DNA of 64,000 nucleotides from contig NC_083645.1 in the NCBI RefSeq assembly GCF_963576545.1, forward strand, positions 1,736,001-1,800,000, written 5' to 3'. The translations under genes and the position numbers were made by a program. The notes beneath the pieces are model-generated. The model worked only from the letters and a program-made list of their open reading frames with translations. It searched no databases and was not told the DNA's origin. This stretch comes from Limanda limanda. Its lineage: Eukaryota; Chordata; Actinopteri; Pleuronectiformes; Pleuronectidae. This document shows, piece after piece, positions 58,701 through 64,000 of the stretch (its first letter is position 1; each line of letters starts with the position of its first letter).

Positions 58701-61080
58701 GATTTTCTCCTTGCAGCTTCATATCACCTATTCTTGATCTTGTGACATATTCCATCGGGGTCAAGGAATAGTGTTAGATAAGGAAATTCAAAAGACCGAT
58801 GAAATTCTCTGGGTCATTTCACTCAGTTACGAACGTTTAGTTTGAAGACACCCCGTCTTGATTTCCGTCCAATCAGCAATGATTCTTGTCATAGCAGGTA
58901 CTTACCTTTTCTGGTAGAAGTTAATGTCATTGTGGTTGCTTTTAGTTGCTTTTATGTGATTTGCCGTTGTGATTTGCTCTTCAGGACCACCACACTTTAG
59001 GCTGCATTAACCAATTGGGTAAACTTTAACGACAGTCCAACTGAACATTGTCAGGTCATCTACGTATACTTACACAAACCTCTGTCTGTCTGAGAATGCC
59101 TATGTCAAGAAACATTTATGTTATCATCTTCACCCTTGGCATGTATGTCGTTAAGGTCCAAAGGAAGTGCAGTGTGCAGCAGCAGAGACTCATCAACATA
59201 CCTAACATTATCAATCAAGACAACGGTGTGTTCACGACTTTGTGCAGCAGAGGTGGTGCAGCTTCAATGTTCTGTGGACTCAGTCAGTCTTTACTTGATC
59301 CATTAATCAACATATCAATGACTGCAGGTCACTTTTACAGGTTCAGAGGGAAAGCTGACAACAGCATTACCACATGCAAAACAAACGGCCCATTCAAATC
59401 AGGCAAGTTTAGACAACACTGCACTAGTTTTACTTAAAAATGAAAACATCAACCTCATGGTACAAAGAGAGGAAAGGTCAGAGGATCTCAAAAGACAGAG
59501 GGAGTCATCCTCAGGGGACAGGACATGTCATAAATTGTGTGGCATCTATCTAATAGTTACTGATATGTTTCAATCTGGACCAAAGTTCTAGACAAACTAC
59601 ATACATTGAAATTCCTTCAGCCACACAGTAGGTGTGGTCAAACATGTATTAGTTGTGTTAAAGAGTAAGGATAAGTCTCAAGAGGCAGGAGAGCAGAAGT
59701 TTTCAAATGGGTCTGTTTTTTTTCTGTGATTTTGAAACAGGTTCATTGACTTTCATCTAGATCTCTTCCCTCTGGATTTTTGAGAATTGTTTCTGTATGA
59801 TCCTTAGAATAACATACAACACCGATCATGCATGGGCATTGTGATCAGTTGGGCACCTTCATTTTTGGGGTAGCTCTGTTTTTATTTGTTACTCTTCAAT
59901 TTGGCATACATCAGTGAAACTAAACATTGCCTTTGCAATAACCCTTACCCTGCTGGCCACATTTGTAAAAAGTCGTTACTGTAAAGTGTTTAATTTAGCC
60001 TTTTGCTCTGCTGGAAGCAGTCAACAGTTTCCTCTCGCACAGGGTTTCATCCACAGAACTGCACTACTGCCTCACAATTGACTGATAATGGATTATGGCA
60101 TGAATAAGCAGGTGTGTGTGTGAGTAGGTGAGTGTAATTGTTGTTTTATGATCATGAGAGAAATCAGATCTTTTCTTTGGATATTTTTGGATTGGAAGTG
60201 AATAAAAGAATAACTTGGTTTTGTTAGAATCACAAGAAAACACACACTGTCAGCAGCTCACTGTATATCCAGCAAATAATGGCATTGTACAACAAAAACC
60301 TTCTCATTGCTTTCATCCCGCTGTCTTTCCTCTGTCTTACCTGTCTATTCTCAGTCTCCTTTATCTCTACCCTTGATCCCTCCCACATGCTACAGAACTA
60401 ACTTTGTACTCTTCAAAAACAGCCCAATTCCTCTCTCTCTCTCTCTACTCCACAAATTGTCCTCAATCATCTCTTTTTCGGTGTCACTTTTTCTTTATCA
60501 GTTATCTTCCTTTACTCTCGCTTCTCATTTTCCTCAATCCAATCTGTCCGATTTTTATAAAACAATTAACCAAGTTTCTATCATTAACAGTCAGTTGACA
60601 AAAATGGAATCACAGTTTTTTCTCTATTCCGCTGTCACTCTTTTCTCGCCTGAGCTTTGTGAATGGCATGTGTTCATACATCCTCACATCCATCCACATC
60701 TGCTTTACACCACACACGTTAACAAAATGACAGCTGATGACAGTAGATGAAATTATCAATACCACACCTTAATACATGTTTTGTCAAAATCAAGTGTTTT
60801 TTAATAGGCATTATAATGACCTACTCAATTCAGTATATAATCTAAAGATCAGAAATAATCCAATACATTTATGTACGTGGAAAAATGATGTCTATAAATC
60901 AATATAATTTCAGTAAAAATGGCAAATAATAGCTAACTGACAACACAATGGTATGAACAATTGGACACACAATTCAATATTATCTGTTAAAGGTATGTCC
61001 AGCACATTGTTTTCAGTGACAACACATTTAGGGGGCACTGCATTCAGTTCTTTGTTGCCTTTACCATTAATGGAATTGGT
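55780..61080. other. Unannotated DNA
   Basis: No supported exon. It contains an (AGAGAGACAC)-type simple repeat at about 56187-56223, a GC-rich block without a recognisable product at 57780-58220, and a short (CT)n run near 60432-60448. Confidence 0.45.
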
Positions 61081-61560
61081 CTAAAGCTGCTTTCAGACAT
61101 GCACTGAACTCCATTTAATCTCCTGAAATTTTCTGAAGGGGCTTAATGAGAGAACAAACATGTCTGAGTCTGTTGCTGTGGAAAATCTCTGGAGTTCCTC
61201 CTACCAGCTCCCTAGTAATAGCTATGAATAATGTCCGAATGAGCCTATATAAGAATACACCAGGAGCTTCTCCGGATTCACTCTGATGGGCGTGTTGATG
61301 ACATCTCTAACATACAACAAACGCAAATAGGGGAAAAAAACAAAATAATAAATTTACCTCAGTATGCCATTCACACGAGATCCAAGAGCTGGCAATGGTT
61401 GTGTGAATGTGCAGTAAACAATAACACAGGTTCTTCCAAGAGTGATTTATTATATTCTGCCTCAAACCCTCGCCTGAACGCTCCACACAATTGTGTGTTG
61501 TTGCTGACAAGTCTGAATGGAGAATGTTATGCTTCGTTCATATGTGAAAGAAACAGTCCG
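61081..61560 (+). repeat. Dispersed teleost repeat (AAAGCTGCTTTCAGACATGC family)
   Basis: The segment starts AAAGCTGCTTTCAGACATGC and includes CATGTCTGAGTCTGTTGCTG, AATGTCCGAATGAGCC and CTTCTCCGGATTCACTC, words I recognise from an interspersed fish element. A right end mirroring the left is not clear; I place it near 61560, where the family-like words stop. No protein frame. Confidence 0.45.
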
Positions 61561-61699
61561 GATCACATCGACTTCTGAAATCATGTGATGTTAGAACTTT
61601 ACTTCACAGGAACACATAGGCTTCTGTTTACCACAACAGACTTGAACATGTTATTTGGATTAAATCCGATGCACTACTTACTTAATGGATAGATAGTGA

Positions 61700-61862
61700 G
61701 TTACACATGAAGTACCACAGGGTTTACTACTGAAACCTTTACTTTTTCACTTAAAAAAATGCTTCCCTCATGCGATATTATGAAAAACTTTCACATACAT
61801 TTCTGTAGCTACGGAGATGACACCCAGCTATATTTATCCATGAAGTCAAGTATGCTGCAGGC
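61700..61862 (+). pseudogene. Decayed L2-type reverse transcriptase fragment
   Basis: One frame reads HEVPQGLLLKPLLFHL, the equivalent of [14 protein letters not shown] in the intact L2 here. After a stop and a frame change, another reads [20 protein letters not shown], the equivalent of the catalytic [10 protein letters not shown] block, with Ala replaced by Gly. About 35 codons between the motifs are shortened. Only reverse transcriptase blocks 4 and 5 are recognisable. Confidence 0.7.
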
Positions 61863-63780
61863 CCGTGCCTGAGTCATGTGACTGTAATGTATATGGATTA
61901 TACTTGGCCTGGAAGATTCAATTTAATGACCAGTACTTGTTTACTTTATATTCTAGCGTATTGATTGTATATCTTCAGATGTATCCCATTATTGCTGAAA
62001 AAGACAAAACACTCATGGAAGATGTGCTAGAAGTCTTTTCTAGTGATACTAAAATACCTTATGTTAAATGCTCCAATCCATCCAAATGAGTTTACTGCAG
62101 CAAAAAGAGGGTATGGGACCAGCAGTTTACAGTAAGAATAAACTATATAGATTTACCATACATAACACACTTTTTATTCATTATTGCCTCAACTTAAGCA
62201 GTTAATTTACTTTAGAAACGGTGAGTTTTATTGTTTTTCACTCAATACCGTTAAACTCAATATAAATCTAAATATTGTATGAGGCTGTTTTATAACAATG
62301 TGCATTTCATGAGTTATTCCTTTCCTTTTTTTCATCATTAAAAAAACAGGAGTAATCCGACTCCTTTGAGCCGCCGAGTTTACAGAAGAGCCAGAAGGAT
62401 GTTAAATTCTTAAAGCTACAGTATGTTGATAAGGATATTTATTCATTTTTTACTGTGAATTTAATGTAATAGCAAACACTGCTGTGTGGTCTCAGGACAG
62501 AAATACTTTGGTCCAAGGTGTTCTAGAAAAAAGGAGTGTTGAAAAAACTGGCAACTAACTAACTAACTTCTACGATGCAATTTGTATTTGTATAACCAGA
62601 TTTTCACCCAGAATATTTATCTTTTAGTCAAAAAAATCCAAATTGGGAGGGGAGAGGGGTAACTGGTGGTGGAGAGTGAAGAGTTGGTCGGTGGGTGTTG
62701 GGAGGCCATCAGCGTTAGGGTGTGATCCACACTGACAGTGTCTGTAGGCATGGCCAGGATACCAAAAACACCCCAGCTGTCACACTGACAACTGGAAATG
62801 GTAGGAGAGATATCGTACTAATGAGTGAGAGTGCAAGTGTGTCTGTGTGTGTTCCTTTAGGCAGGCGGTACAGAACAAGGCTTCAAATCCTGTTGGGGGA
62901 AGGTTAAAGATGTTCCACACATACATGTTCACACACAGCCTCAAACTACGATTGGTGCCATCATCTGTGTCCTCATCACCATCACCAGTCTTATCTTCAT
63001 CATCGCAATCATTATTTTCACTTTTATCAGTGTCGACACCATCAGCCCCATCAACGCCTTCATCAGAACCAACTTCCTCACAGCACAGCATCAAGTTGCC
63101 AATACAAACGTGCAACAGTGTTACAATTGGTTTTCTCATTTCAACTGAATGCACTGTACATATGCATACAGTATGTATACACACACACTCGCTACAGCAA
63201 AGGAGCATTAACTGCAGCTTTTCTGTGAGTACAATTTAGTGTTTTATGAGGCTCCCATCCATTAAAGTAACACACAAAGCGATCCATCCTTTCACTTTAT
63301 CAACAAGCAGTCTCAGATTCTTAAAGTGACGCTCAATTAATTTCTAACAGGACTATACAGGCTCCTACCCCTACACGCACAAGTGTTCTGTTTGCACAAT
63401 TTATGAGGGACTTGCATAAAGTGGGAGGTGTTGTATATCTTTCACACTACACAACCCACAGATGCACAAACAGCCCAGGATCTTTACATGGCCTGTCAAC
63501 AAAGAAATGCAAATCAGCTAATGAGAATATAGCAAAGTAACATGGCAAGGTGTGGAGCAGGCAGAATGGAAATGAGCACGGACCTGGGTCCATCAATAAC
63601 CCTCTTGTCGCATCTCTCTGAGAGGAAAAAAGGCTGCGACTGGAATTACATACACATAAACAAAAAACATGTTCAGGTAAGATTAACACAGGAGGTTAAA
63701 GCAAAAATACAGATATGTGCATTTATGCATAGATACATGAATGAGTAATATATCAAAATCACACGCAAATGTACTGTCTT
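61863..63780. other. Unannotated DNA with one acidic period-3 tract
   Basis: No supported gene. At 62960-63085 the minus strand is a diverged GAT/GAA-rich tract (plus-strand TCA/TCC-rich) that stays open in frame and would encode an Asp/Glu/Gly-rich peptide. A cryptic trinucleotide repeat is the simplest reading. Confidence 0.4.
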
Positions 63781-63960
63781 TTTTATACGATGCTTTTCAT
63801 GATAACCGCTCAAAGTGCTTCGCAGTGCAGGTTTTGCAATTCACTCCTTCACACACATGCATACAGCACATCTGTGCAGCACTTTCTCCATCACACATAT
63901 TGTATTACACATCAATCACACACTGTCGGCACAGTCGACACAACTTTGGGTTCAGTTTTT
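63781..63960. repeat. Dispersed teleost repeat fragment, family uncertain
   Basis: TTTTATACGATGCTTTTC, ACCGCTCAAAGTGCTTCGCA and CACACATGCATACAG follow the order of a common fish repeat (GTGCTTTTC, CACTCAAAGCGCTTTACA, CATTCATACA). The copy is diverged and its edges are unclear. Confidence 0.4.
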
Positions 63961-64000
63961 TGCCCAATGAAACTTAGACATGTAGAATGTCTTCAACTGG

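Noticed and set aside
62780..63208. 142-codon minus-strand frame as a host gene
   Set aside because: Its ends lie in CA-rich and low-complexity sequence, the middle is a cryptic trinucleotide repeat, and no domain is recognisable.

Overview
This window looks like non-coding DNA of a ray-finned (teleost) fish, probably a percomorph. It holds nested young retrotransposons and several short DNA transposons, CA/GT microsatellites, and AT-rich single-copy sequence with no recognisable host exon. The teleost call is an inference. It rests on a Tf1/sushi-type Ty3/Gypsy element, an L2-clade LINE with an esterase-type ORF1, hAT and TTAA-flanked MITEs, a Tc1 relic, and several dispersed repeats familiar from fish genomes.

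Layout. 0-9 kb: a TTAA-flanked MITE with 25-bp perfect inverted ends (188-672), plain DNA, then a 2.5-kb non-coding element with GGGCCCGAGCACC ends and internal repeats (6316-8836). 9.6-12.8 kb: a jockey/I-group-like LINE with endonuclease and reverse transcriptase in one frame, broken by two compensating one-base indels. 12.9-15.8 kb: a degraded hAT element with a BED-finger transposase relic, then a second TTAA-flanked element. 16.8-27.3 kb: a Ty3/Gypsy element with two 515-bp LTRs that differ at one base, split by a near-complete 5-kb L2 LINE in the opposite orientation. 27.3-64 kb: mostly unannotated DNA with microsatellites, a third TTAA MITE (33839-34178), a Tc1 relic, a hAT element with an exact 8-bp target duplication that carries a MADF-domain exon relic (54980-55771), and a decayed L2-type reverse transcriptase fragment near 61.8 kb.

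How the parts work together. The Gypsy element inserted first and recently. Its leader can pair with the predicted mRNA start, which suggests Tf1-style self-primed reverse transcription. An L2 copy then inserted into the pol region that encodes the end of integrase. The L2 5' junction carries a 143-bp inverted copy of the DNA just outside the Gypsy 3' LTR, which looks like a templated insertion made during repair. In the L2, ORF1 and ORF2 share one frame and are separated by a single UGA, and ORF2 has no AUG before its endonuclease domain, so stop-codon readthrough is a testable expression route.

No complete host gene, tRNA, rRNA or CRISPR array was found. Some quiet stretches (about 28.3, 30.0-30.5, 36.9-37.3, 48.9-49.2 and 50.0-50.3 kb) have the texture of conserved non-coding sequence, but this cannot be tested without alignment.
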